This document shows, in pieces, positions 31,376 to 38,464 of a stretch of 59,385 nucleotides of DNA (positions are counted from its first letter, which is position 1; the number at the start of each line of letters is the position of its first letter). Made by a program: the position numbers and the translations under genes. Origin of the DNA: Magnetospirillum sp. UT-4 (GTDB lineage Bacteria > Pseudomonadota > Alphaproteobacteria > Rhodospirillales > Magnetospirillaceae); the NCBI RefSeq assembly GCF_902729435.1, contig NZ_CACVCG010000047.1:1-59385 (forward strand), written 5' to 3'. The notes below the pieces were generated by a model that saw only the letters and a program-made list of their open reading frames with translations, searched no databases and was not told where the DNA came from.

Positions 31376-33699
31376 TGGTCCCCCCACTTGGCTTGAATGG
31401 CCTGCAGATCACGCACGGAGTCGGGACCGGAGCGGTAGAACCGCAACGGCCGGCCGAGCGGCGCCAGATCGACATCGAGAATCACCGATTCCTCGAACCC
31501 GGTGGCCGCCTCGCGCTTCACCAGCAGCACCTTGCGCCCCTCCGGCGCGCCGAAGATGAAGCCCCTTTGCTCGTCGTTGAGATTGAACGGCTCGTAGGCC
31601 GAGGGATTGCCCTGGGGGTTCGGGAAGAAAAAGAACGAGGCGGTGTTTTCGATCACCGCGTCGGCGATCCCCGACTTGTGCAGGGCGCCCGGGTCCTGGA
31701 AGGCCATGCCGACGGCGCCGCCGAACTTCCGGTACTCGCGATACATTTCCGCCGCCAGGTCGCAGAAGGCCGGGTTGCGCAGCAGCTTCGCGGCCTCGTC
31801 GATGAAGATGGCGAAGCCCTTGGCGCGGCCCTCGCGCGCCAAGCGTTCGATGGCGCTGGCGATGTGCGCCACCACCGGCGGCCCGAGATTGGGGTCTTCC
31901 AGCGCCTCGTTCATGTTGATGCCGGTCATGAACGACTGATCCAGCAGCCCCGAGAGGCTGTCGCGGGCCGCGTTGAAGGTGTTGGCGTAGAGGCCGGCGC
32001 GTTCGCGGTCGTCCATCACCCAGCGGGCGAACGCCTTGCGGGCGTCGCTGCGGGCGGGGAAGCACAGGGGGAAGATCTGATTGAAGGTCCGCGCCTCGAC
32101 CGGGAGGGTGAAGGCGGTTTCCACGACGTGGGACAGGATGTCCTCGATGCCGTCGGCCTGGCCCGCATCGCCCAGCATGGAGCGGACCAGCAGCGCCAGA
32201 CGCTGGCGGTTGAGCGGGGTGTCGTCGGTATCCAGGGGGTTGAGGGCCAGCTTGTCGAAAGGCTGGTACAGGCCGCCCAGGCATTCGCAGATGAACCGTG
32301 CGCCCTCCTTGGAATCGAAGATGAAGGAGCGGATGCCCTCGAACTTCGCCAGGCCGCCCAGCAGGTGCATCATCAGGCTGGTCTTGCCGACGCCGGCGGG
32401 CGCCATGACGAGGAAATTGCCGAGGGCCTTTTCCGCCTTCCGGCACTGGAACTGGAAAGCGTAGGCCTGTCCGCTGCCGGTGGTGAAGCTGCGCACCGGC
32501 CCCTTTCCGTACTGGGATTCGACCAGGCCGACCGGGGCGCTCTCGAACGGCCAGATGGCGGCGACATTCTCGACAAATAGCTTCAACGGCCGGGCCAGCT
32601 TCTCCCGCTCCGGCAGCCGGTTGAACCACATCACCGGCACTTCCTTGGTCTGAACCGAATAGGCCACGCGCCGATTGCCCAACACCCGGGCCACCGTGGC
32701 GACCAGGGTCTCCAGCTCGGCTTCCGTCCGGGCGCGCAGCACGATGATGCCCTGCGTCTCCAGCCGCGAGGTCTTGCCCTGTGACAGCAGCTCGATGGCG
32801 CCGTGGCATTCGGCTGCGGCTTGCTCCGAGCCGAAGGGGTTGTTGGCGCCGCGCTTCAGCAGCATCAATTCGCGATCCCGCGAGAGCGGCACGCAGACTT
32901 GCGAAAGCTCGATTTCGCCGGGGATGGCCATCAGCTCGTGCAGCAAGTGGCCGGAGACCAGGTCCGGCCATTCGTGGATGGCCATGATCCTGTGCAGCCA
33001 GGCGTCGGGCAGATGGACCAGGAATTTGCCCGTCGCCTTGTCGAAGATCGGACTGGCGGCCTGCAGGTTGGCCGAGATGTTGGCCGACACCGACCGCAGA
33101 TCGTCGCGCAGATCGCCGCAGACGAGGAAATTCAGGAACCCGGTCAGGGGGCAGTCCGCCGCCGGGTCGATCGGGCGCATCAGACGATGGGGCTGGTAGT
33201 TGGCCAGCAGTGCGGCGACCTTTTCGTCGGCTTCTTCCAGCGCATGCAGCGCCGGCGCCTGCAGGGTCATGTACCAGCGCAGCGCCCAGGATTTCCGATA
33301 GCGCGCGGCTTCCGCCTCGCCGATCTCCGCCAGCGCCGGCGTGGGCCAGCTCGCCGGCATCACCGATTCGCTGCGGCGTTTCACGCCGAAGATACGGATC
33401 ACCACGCCCCGGCTGGCGCAGGCGTGGAGGAAGTCGGACCGTCCCTGATGCAGCGCGACTTGCTCCGCCTCCGGCTTGGTGTCGTAGGCCATGCCGCCCA
33501 GGTGCCAGGCCCGGACCACCCCGCCGCTCTTGAGGCGGACGGTCATGCCGTCGGTGTCGATGCGGTCCAGTTCCAGCTCGCGGCCGAGCCAATCCAGCTC
33601 GACCGATCCAAACGCCATCCGCCGGGCGGCCGGAACCGCAAGTGCTCCGGCCGCCACGGCGGCGCCTCCCATGCCGATCGCGATTGGCCACAGGCTCAT
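31357..33699 (-). CDS. virB4: VirB4 family secretion ATPase
   Basis: 780 residues, normal for VirB4. The N-terminal half is the CagE/TrbE domain; the ATPase has Walker A APAGVGKTSLMMHLL at about 415-430, and Walker B FAIFIDEAAKLL. Conserved ENTASFFFFPNPQG follows. It energises pilus biogenesis and substrate transfer. An N-terminal hydrophobic segment (IAIGMGGAAVAAGALAVP) may anchor it or reflect VirB3 fusion relics. ATG at 33699 overlaps the virB3 stop (ATGA). Confidence 0.96.
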   Translation of the reverse strand: MSLWPIAIGMGGAAVAAGALAVPAARRMAFGSVELDWLGRELELDRIDTDGMTVRLKSGGVVRAWHLGGMAYDTKPEAEQVALHQGRSDFLHACASRGVVIRIFGVKRRSESVMPASWPTPALAEIGEAEAARYRKSWALRWYMTLQAPALHALEEADEKVAALLANYQPHRLMRPIDPAADCPLTGFLNFLVCGDLRDDLRSVSANISANLQAASPIFDKATGKFLVHLPDAWLHRIMAIHEWPDLVSGHLLHELMAIPGEIELSQVCVPLSRDRELMLLKRGANNPFGSEQAAAECHGAIELLSQGKTSRLETQGIIVLRARTEAELETLVATVARVLGNRRVAYSVQTKEVPVMWFNRLPEREKLARPLKLFVENVAAIWPFESAPVGLVESQYGKGPVRSFTTGSGQAYAFQFQCRKAEKALGNFLVMAPAGVGKTSLMMHLLGGLAKFEGIRSFIFDSKEGARFICECLGGLYQPFDKLALNPLDTDDTPLNRQRLALLVRSMLGDAGQADGIEDILSHVVETAFTLPVEARTFNQIFPLCFPARSDARKAFARWVMDDRERAGLYANTFNAARDSLSGLLDQSFMTGINMNEALEDPNLGPPVVAHIASAIERLAREGRAKGFAIFIDEAAKLLRNPAFCDLAAEMYREYRKFGGAVGMAFQDPGALHKSGIADAVIENTASFFFFPNPQGNPSAYEPFNLNDEQRGFIFGAPEGRKVLLVKREAATGFEESVILDVDLAPLGRPLRFYRSGPDSVRDLQAIQAKWGDQWPAHV

Positions 33700-34019
33700 G
33701 AGCGGCCCCCTTGGGAGCGTTTGCCAGGGAACGCTCCGGTCAGCAGCCATCGGCGATGGGAGAAACGCCAAAAGGCGAAGGTGGTCAGGAAGACGGACTC
33801 GATGTGGCGGTCGGAGCGCCCCAGACGATGAGCCCTCGCCAGGCCGAGGATCGTCACCAGGGTCATGGCGATCACCGAGAGGGCGACGGCGCCGAAGACG
33901 ATGGTCAGCACATAGACGGCGATGCCGCCGGCGATGCTGAGAGCCATCAGCCGCGGTGGCAGGCCGAACACGGTGAAGGGCCACTGGATATGGGTGAACA
34001 CGACCGACCGCGCCTTCAT
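33696..34019 (-). CDS. virB3: VirB3 family inner-membrane protein
   Basis: 107 residues with two adjacent membrane helices (about 24-66), ending in a basic tail (SHRRWLLTGAFPGKRSQGGR). The opening KARSVVFTHIQWPFTVFGLP fits VirB3/TrbD. It associates with VirB4 at the inner membrane. It starts three bases after the virB2 stop. Confidence 0.88.
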   Translation of the reverse strand: MKARSVVFTHIQWPFTVFGLPPRLMALSIAGGIAVYVLTIVFGAVALSVIAMTLVTILGLARAHRLGRSDRHIESVFLTTFAFWRFSHRRWLLTGAFPGKRSQGGRS

Positions 34020-34022
34020 CGG

Positions 34023-34340
34023 TCAGCTCTGCTTCATCAGGTCGATGAACCAGATGATCGCCATCGGCCCGACCGTGACGAGCAGGGCGGCGATGAAGAA
34101 CGTCCAGATACGCGACCACTCGATGCGCTGGTTCATCGCCGACCACAGGCCGTAGCCGACGATGGACAGGCCGATCAGGGCCCCGCCGATGGTGACCAGC
34201 GACTTGGTGATCGAGGTCACGCCCTCTTCGGCAGGCTTGATCCAGTCGGCGGCGCCGCCTGCAGCCAGGGCGGGAACGGCAAGGACGCTGGCCAGCGCGA
34301 ACGCGGCCAGATAGGTGGAGAGGTCCAAACGGGTAGGCAT
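34023..34340 (-). CDS. virB2: VirB2 family major pilin
   Basis: 105 residues. Long signal sequence ending PALAAGG, then two hydrophobic helices (residues about 45-66 and 76-97) separated by a short basic turn NQRIEWSR, as in processed pilins. It is the building block of the mating pilus. The gene lies 11 bases after the small membrane peptide gene. Confidence 0.9.
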   Translation of the reverse strand: MPTRLDLSTYLAAFALASVLAVPALAAGGAADWIKPAEEGVTSITKSLVTIGGALIGLSIVGYGLWSAMNQRIEWSRIWTFFIAALLVTVGPMAIIWFIDLMKQS

Positions 34341-34351
34341 GGCGGTAGTCC

Positions 34352-34462
34352 TTATCGAAGAATGGAAAGGGTGATCGCCATAGCGACGCCGAATGCCGCC
34401 AATTGCTTGGCGGCCAGCGCGATGGCGGGGAGAAGGCGAGGGGAATTGGCGTGGTTTTCCAT
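34352..34462 (-). CDS. 36-residue membrane peptide, paralogue of the TraM C-terminus
   Basis: Begins MENHANSPRLLPAIALAAKQ; the remainder is hydrophobic and ends AITLSILR. The upstream traM-like protein ends AIAIFLSILR, and the DNA of the two ends is also similar (caccgaaggatggacagg versus tatcgaagaatggaaagg), so this is a partial duplication that kept an ATG and a gaggg ribosome-binding site. Function unknown; it may be an accessory pilus or membrane anchor. Confidence 0.6.
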   Translation of the reverse strand: MENHANSPRLLPAIALAAKQLAAFGVAMAITLSILR

Positions 34463-34471
34463 GACCGGCCC

Positions 34472-34945
34472 TCACCGAAGGATGGACAGGAAGATCGCGA
34501 TGGCCGCGCCAGCGGCGGCCACCGTGAGCAGGGAAAGGGCGAGGTGATAGCGGCGGTGCCGGCGCAACTGGCGGTCCAGTTGATCCATGGCCAAGGCCTG
34601 GCGTTCGACCAGGGCGAACGCCTGATCGAGAGACGCCTTGACGGTCTTGTCCTTGAGGCTGGCCAGCACCGTATCCACGGCTTCGGCGCAAGCCTCGCCG
34701 GTGGCGCCGAGGAAGCCGCGAATGGCCTCATCGTGCCGCCGCAGCATGGCCTCGTAATCGGCCACCATGCCCTGATGCAGGGTGACCAGCATCAACAGCG
34801 GATCGTCGGTGCCGACCGCCACGCCATGTTCCCTGACCAGCAAGGCCCGGGCATCGTCGAGACTCATGGCCCGCGCTGCCGGCGGCGCATCGCCGCCGGC
34901 CTGCACGATCTCGCCCGTGATGGGATCGAAGATCGGCGTGGGCAT
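34472..34945 (-). CDS. traM: TraM-like conjugation protein (IncP type)
   Basis: 157 residues. An N-terminal extended region (MPTPIFDPITGEIVQAGGD), a central helical region, and one C-terminal membrane helix (LALSLLTVAAAGAAIAIF). Size, single C-terminal helix and position after traL match IncP TraM. ATG at 34945 overlaps the traL stop. Its role in conjugation is auxiliary and poorly known. Confidence 0.7.
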   Translation of the reverse strand: MPTPIFDPITGEIVQAGGDAPPAARAMSLDDARALLVREHGVAVGTDDPLLMLVTLHQGMVADYEAMLRRHDEAIRGFLGATGEACAEAVDTVLASLKDKTVKASLDQAFALVERQALAMDQLDRQLRRHRRYHLALSLLTVAAAGAAIAIFLSILR

Positions 34946-35676
34946 CACAGGTTCGCCCGCGCCATCTGGCCATCCAGGTTGCGCCAGATCATGCGCAACC
35001 GCTGGCGTTCCATCACGCCAAAGTCGGAGCTGGCGTCGGCTTCCGCGAACGTCGCGCGCCGATCCAACAGCTTCATCATGTCGCGGCCGAAGGTCTCCTT
35101 CTTGACCTCCGGGATGGTGACCATCCCCTGGATACGGCCAGCGTGGTCCTTGTAGGCCTTGCTTTCCTCGAACCGCTTGCCGTTGTGGACCGGCTTGCCG
35201 AAGAACTCGTTGATCCACACCACCAAGCCCACATCGGCGATGTTGCCGGCCAGGCTGACGAAGCCCTGCATGGTATCCATCAGGGCTTGGCCGCCGGTGA
35301 TGACGGTATGGATGCGGACGGTGTGGCCAGCTTCGGCGAGCAGGCCCACGACCCCGTTCTGCAGCATGTAGGAGCAGAGGGGTACGAAGGTGCTGGCACC
35401 GTTATCGACGATGGCCGCCGGCGTGCCCGCCTCACCCTCGGTGAGGATGCGTTCGATCAGCTCGTCGAACGCACGCGGATTGATGTCGGCGTCGTCCATG
35501 ATGTTGAGGGTGGTGGCGCCGAACGCCTTGTAGCCGGCGAAGGTGGCGTTGACCGGATCGGTGTCGATGGCCAGCAACGGCGTGATGCCACGCGCCACGT
35601 AGTGCTGCGCCAGAAGGGCGGCGATCAGCGACTTGCCGACACCCCCCTTGCCCTGAAGGATGAAATCGACCTGCAT
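34945..35676 (-). CDS. traL: TraL-like conjugation ATPase (ParA/MinD fold)
   Basis: 243 residues. The deviant Walker A KGGVGKSLIAALLA at the N-terminus (MQVDFILQGKGGVGKS) is exactly the IncP TraL form; IDTDPVNATF follows. It is smaller than chromosomal ParA and has no HTH partner, so it is a transfer protein rather than a partition ATPase. It lies between traK and traM. An alternative reading as plasmid partition ParA is possible but less likely given these neighbours. Confidence 0.8.
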   Translation of the reverse strand: MQVDFILQGKGGVGKSLIAALLAQHYVARGITPLLAIDTDPVNATFAGYKAFGATTLNIMDDADINPRAFDELIERILTEGEAGTPAAIVDNGASTFVPLCSYMLQNGVVGLLAEAGHTVRIHTVITGGQALMDTMQGFVSLAGNIADVGLVVWINEFFGKPVHNGKRFEESKAYKDHAGRIQGMVTIPEVKKETFGRDMMKLLDRRATFAEADASSDFGVMERQRLRMIWRNLDGQMARANL

Positions 35677-35677
35677 T

Positions 35678-36040
35678 TCACTTGCTCCCTTGGTCTGGTT
35701 CGTCCCCCCACAGCGTCGCCATCGATGGCAGCTTCGCGTGGGTGAACTGCGCCGTGATGGCGTCCTCTTGCGAGGGCGCCACCGGCCGGCTGGAAACGGT
35801 CACGGGAGCGGGAATGCAAGCACGGGCAGCCAGGTCGCGACCCGGTGCCCGTTGCTCGTTGGTTTTTGTGAGGGCGTGAACCTGGAGGTAAAAGTTCTTC
35901 AGGGTGACCGAGACTTGCCCGGCCCCATTCAGCTCCAGCCAGATTTGGCGGATAGTTAAGCCTTCGTTAAGCCGTTGAAAGATCGCGGGCTTGAGGGCGA
36001 TAACTTCGCGTTTTGCTTGACCCCACCGAGACCCTGACAC
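35678..36040 (-). CDS. traK: TraK-like oriT-binding protein
   Basis: 120 residues with GTG start at 36040 and an aggggat ribosome-binding site. The motif AIFQRLNEGLTIRQIWLELN followed by GQVSVTLKNFYLQVHAL is the TraK helix-turn-helix-like core, seen in IncP plasmids where TraK wraps oriT. It is the first gene of the whole minus-strand transfer region. Its promoter must lie in the 63 bases between it and attR, or across the junction in the circle. Confidence 0.8.
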   Translation of the reverse strand: MSGSRWGQAKREVIALKPAIFQRLNEGLTIRQIWLELNGAGQVSVTLKNFYLQVHALTKTNEQRAPGRDLAARACIPAPVTVSSRPVAPSQEDAITAQFTHAKLPSMATLWGDEPDQGSK

Positions 36041-36053
36041 AATATCCCCTCAT

Positions 36054-36073
36054 CGTGACCTATTTGGTTCACG
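36054..36073. promoter_or_regulatory. Small inverted repeat upstream of traK
   Basis: cgtgacc and ggttcacg form a 7-bp stem with one mismatch around tattt. Located 14-33 bases upstream of the traK start, between it and attR; possible operator or part of oriT. Confidence 0.4.
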
Positions 36074-36103
36074 ACTCGGCGGGCCGTCGAAACTAGCGAA
36101 ACT

Positions 36104-36116
36104 TCAGCTCCACCAA
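36104..36116 (+). other. attR: right copy of the 13-bp attachment repeat
   Basis: tcagctccaccaa, identical to 9344-9356. Eight bases later comes an intrinsic terminator, which would originally have followed the tRNA-Ala gene. Confidence 0.85.
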
Positions 36117-36123
36117 AGTTTCA

Positions 36124-36156
36124 GAAGGCCGGGCGGCGACGCCCGGCCTTCTTTGT
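36124..36156 (+). terminator. Intrinsic terminator, originally of tRNA-Ala
   Basis: An 11-bp perfect stem (gaaggccgggc / gcccggccttc, loop ggcgac) followed by tttgttt. It lies just beyond attR on the plus strand and is now 26.8 kb from the tRNA it probably served. Confidence 0.9.
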
Positions 36157-36251
36157 TTCCCCGCCCCCCCGACCAACGGCGAAGTAGCATCGCCGGGACG
36201 GCCGGGGTAAGATCATCGGATGTGTCTCGCAGCCATTCCGGATAGGGGCCG

Positions 36252-36599
36252 ATGCTGAAGAAACCGAAGAACGAGCGCCGGTTCGACGACCGTCATCCCG
36301 GCACCGGCCTGCATTGCCGGATGGAGGGCTTCGAGTTCGAGGTTCTCGACGTCTCGCTCGGCGGCATGAAGGTGCCGGTGCCCGAGGGCCATCGCGCCTG
36401 GAAGGGCGAAGTGGTGCGGTTCGAGCTGGATTCGCTGCATTGGCCCGAGATGCGCACGGCGAAGGGCAGTGCCGAGGTGCGCGCGGTGGTGGGCGACTGG
36501 ATGGCGCTGCAGTTCGTGCGGCCGTCCTACGACCTGATGAAGATGGTCAGCCGCCATGTCGCCACCCTGCTCTGGGGCGACCGTCCCTACGGGTACTGA
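36252..36599 (+). CDS. PilZ domain protein
   Basis: 115 residues. RRFDDRHPGTGLHCR near the N-terminus and DVSLGGMKV fit the two PilZ boxes, RxxxR and (D/N)xSxxG, which bind cyclic di-GMP. The protein is only a PilZ domain, so it is probably an adaptor for motility, polysaccharide or secretion. First chromosomal gene to the right of the element; a ggataggggcc site precedes the ATG. Confidence 0.88.
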   Translation: MLKKPKNERRFDDRHPGTGLHCRMEGFEFEVLDVSLGGMKVPVPEGHRAWKGEVVRFELDSLHWPEMRTAKGSAEVRAVVGDWMALQFVRPSYDLMKMVSRHVATLLWGDRPYGY

Positions 36600-36628
36600 G
36601 GCCGGCTAGAGCCGGATGCTATCAGGTT

Positions 36629-36705
36629 GAATCCGCCTCTAAATCAATAAATTAGAGTGCGATTCAGACATTAGGTCGGCGCACCCCGTGCGCCGACCTA
36701 ATGTC
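36629..36705. repeat. Two dispersed palindromes between PilZ gene and mlaC
   Basis: 36629-36665 is an imperfect hairpin (gaatc...ctctaa / ttagag...gattc). 36667-36705 is a perfect 18-bp stem (left arm gacattaggtcggcgcac) with a ccc loop. No T-run on either side. They look like an intergenic repeat element between convergent genes; transcription stop by the long stem is possible. Confidence 0.7.
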
Positions 36706-36713
36706 ATCGCGCT

Positions 36714-37376
36714 CTAGTTCGCCCTGGACGGCGCCGCTGCGGCGGCCGCGGCGGTGTTGTCGGCGCTCATCTGCGCCGCCTTCTTGCGCATGGCGTCGAG
36801 CAGGCCATCGACCTTGCCGCCGGCGCTCTGGATCACCGAGGTGTATTCCGAGCGGTGGGTGAAGGCCATGGAGGCCCCCTCGACCTTGATGTCGAGCACG
36901 CGGAAGCCTTCGGCGCCCTTGTTGCGCAGACGCCACGAGACGTTGACGGGCTCCAGCTTCTCGCGCTTGATCCGCGAATCGACGATCATGTCGGTCTCGC
37001 CCTCGGGGGCGACGGCCAGGATCTCCAGGGTCTCGCCGCCGTAATCCTTGAACCGCCGGGTCCAGGTGTAGACCTGGATGTCCTCGAACAGCTTCAGGAA
37101 TTCCGTCTGCTGCTCGGGCGTGGCGGCGCGCCAGTGGCGGGCCAGCACCAGCTTGCCGATCTCGGGCAGGTCGAAGGTGTCGACGAACAGGGCGCGGAAG
37201 CGCTTGGACCGTTCCTCGTCCGACAGGCCCTTGACCGCCACCGTGGTCATGGCGGTATCGGCCAGCTTCTGGATGAAGGCGCGGGCGTCGGCGGTCGCGT
37301 CGGCGCGGGCCGACGGCGACAGCGCCAGCAGCGACAGCAGGGCGAAGACGGCGACCAGGGAACGACGCGAGAACAT
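36714..37376 (-). CDS. mlaC: Phospholipid transport substrate-binding protein MlaC
   Basis: 220 residues. Signal peptide (MFSRRSLVAVFALLSLLALS...ARA), then the MlaC/Ttg2D fold: ADARAFIQKLADTAMTTVAV, VLARHWRAATPEQQTEFLKL, VNVSWRLRNKGAEGFRVLDI, ending AFTHRSEYTSVIQ. It carries phospholipids across the periplasm between MlaA and the MlaFED transporter, keeping outer-membrane asymmetry. It lies 5 bases downstream of mlaA on the same strand. mlaFED is not in the window. Confidence 0.94.
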   Translation of the reverse strand: MFSRRSLVAVFALLSLLALSPSARADATADARAFIQKLADTAMTTVAVKGLSDEERSKRFRALFVDTFDLPEIGKLVLARHWRAATPEQQTEFLKLFEDIQVYTWTRRFKDYGGETLEILAVAPEGETDMIVDSRIKREKLEPVNVSWRLRNKGAEGFRVLDIKVEGASMAFTHRSEYTSVIQSAGGKVDGLLDAMRKKAAQMSADNTAAAAAAAPSRAN

Positions 37377-37381
37377 GGACC

Positions 37382-38188
37382 TCAGTGGCTTTCGTTGGAG
37401 AGGCCGCCGGCCGAGCTGACGTTCATGCCCGGGGTCGGCTTTTCGCCCAGGCTGTTCTTGATTTCGGCATCGCGGCGCTGCCGGTAAAGGGCGCGGATGG
37501 CGGAATAATAATCGAGCGATGTCCGCTCGACCTCGTCCAGGGTATCGAGCAGCGATTCCCGCTTGTCGATGCCGGCCAGGCCGCTGCGGGTCCACATGGC
37601 CCAATCCTCGCCGACGCGGTCGATGTACAGGTTGACCGGGTCGCCCAGCCATTCCGCCACCAGGCCGACACCGTCGCGCGGATTGGACGGGCCGATGATG
37701 GGCAGCACCAGATAGGGTCCCTCGCCGATTCCCCAGACCGCGAAGGTCTGGCCGAAATCCTCGTCATGGTAGGGAATGCCGCTGGCGCCGGCCAGGTCGA
37801 ACAGGCCGCCGATGCCGAAGCCGGTGTTGAAGGCGAAGCGCATCAGGGTCTGCACGGCGCGGTCGGGCGCGCCCTGCAGGATGTCGTTGGCCAGGATGAT
37901 GGGCGAACGCAGATTGTTCAGGAAGTCGCGCACGCGGTCGCGGCCATAGGGCGGCACCGCCTCGCGGTAGGCCTGGGCCAGCGGCTTCAGCAGCGCCTTG
38001 TCGACCGCCTGGTTGAAGGCGAAGACGGTGCGGTTCATGGGCTCGAGCGGGTCGTTGACCTGCTCCCACTCGACCATCGCCTCCTTGTCGTCGGCGGGCG
38101 GCGGGGTGGCGCAGCCGGCCACCAGGGCGAGCGCGAACACGGACGCGACGAGGCGCGGGAGAATGGTGCGAGGCGTGAAGGCTGGCAT
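37382..38188 (-). CDS. mlaA: Outer-membrane lipoprotein MlaA (VacJ)
   Basis: 268 residues. Lipobox LVAGC at residues about 22-26, then the VacJ domain: DPLEPMNRTVFAFNQAVD, NNLRSPIILANDILQG, FGIGGLFDLAG, HDEDFGQTFAVWGIGEGPYL and DYYSAIRALYRQRRDAEI. It extracts mislocalised phospholipids from the outer leaflet. ATG at 38188 was chosen because only it gives a lipoprotein signal. Divergent from the sahR-like gene, sharing a 276-bp region that holds the sahR operator. Confidence 0.95.
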   Translation of the reverse strand: MPAFTPRTILPRLVASVFALALVAGCATPPPADDKEAMVEWEQVNDPLEPMNRTVFAFNQAVDKALLKPLAQAYREAVPPYGRDRVRDFLNNLRSPIILANDILQGAPDRAVQTLMRFAFNTGFGIGGLFDLAGASGIPYHDEDFGQTFAVWGIGEGPYLVLPIIGPSNPRDGVGLVAEWLGDPVNLYIDRVGEDWAMWTRSGLAGIDKRESLLDTLDEVERTSLDYYSAIRALYRQRRDAEIKNSLGEKPTPGMNVSSAGGLSNESH

Positions 38189-38416
38189 GTCGATTCTTCG
38201 AAACCCTGTTTCACCCACGGTTTTGGCGGCGCCCCCGTGCCGCGGCACGGGCGGCCGCGCCCCGCATACAGGGCGACGCGGCATCGTTCGAGGTATCATA
38301 GTCCTTCGGGAAACGCCAGTGGGCACCGTCCGGATTGTGGCTGGCCCTACCGAAAATGTGGCAATTTTGCCACAACTCATCGGGTCATCACCGGAACATG
38401 GGGCTTCCATATCCGC

Positions 38417-38432
38417 ATAAAGATATGTTTAT
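38417..38432. promoter_or_regulatory. Probable SahR operator upstream of sahR-metF
   Basis: ATAAAGATATGTTTAT is a 16-bp palindrome with a single mismatched pair (the symmetric form would have ATATC at the centre). It is AT-rich in a GC-rich context, 32 bases upstream of the ATG at 38465. It agrees with the AAAGATATCTTT-type motif I recall for SahR regulators; the motif comparison is from memory. Confidence 0.7.
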
Positions 38433-38464
38433 ATGTTTTTGAACTTGAGGGGAGGCTCCTGGCG

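Larger units (their letters stand above)
9357..36116. mobile_element. Integrated conjugative element (ICE or integrated plasmid), 26.8 kb, at tRNA-Ala
   Basis: Bounded by the 13-bp repeat. The content supports the call: RepC-like protein, thermonuclease, zeta-like toxin, large serine recombinase, truncated hsdM, ardC, ssb, a VirB/VirD4 type IV secretion system and an IncP-like traKLM unit ending 62 bases from the right repeat. No relaxase and no tyrosine recombinase were recognised, so it may be partly decayed or mobilised in trans. The serine recombinase in the middle need not be the enzyme that used the tRNA site. Confidence 0.85.

Noticed and set aside
34945-35676. Plasmid partition ATPase ParA
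   Set aside because: The MQVDFILQGKGGVGKS start and position between traK-like and traM-like genes fit TraL; no ParB or parS is near.
9357-36116. A tyrosine integrase expected for a tRNA insertion
   Set aside because: I looked for R...HxxR...Y signatures near both ends and found none; only the serine recombinase at 16084-17682 is present.
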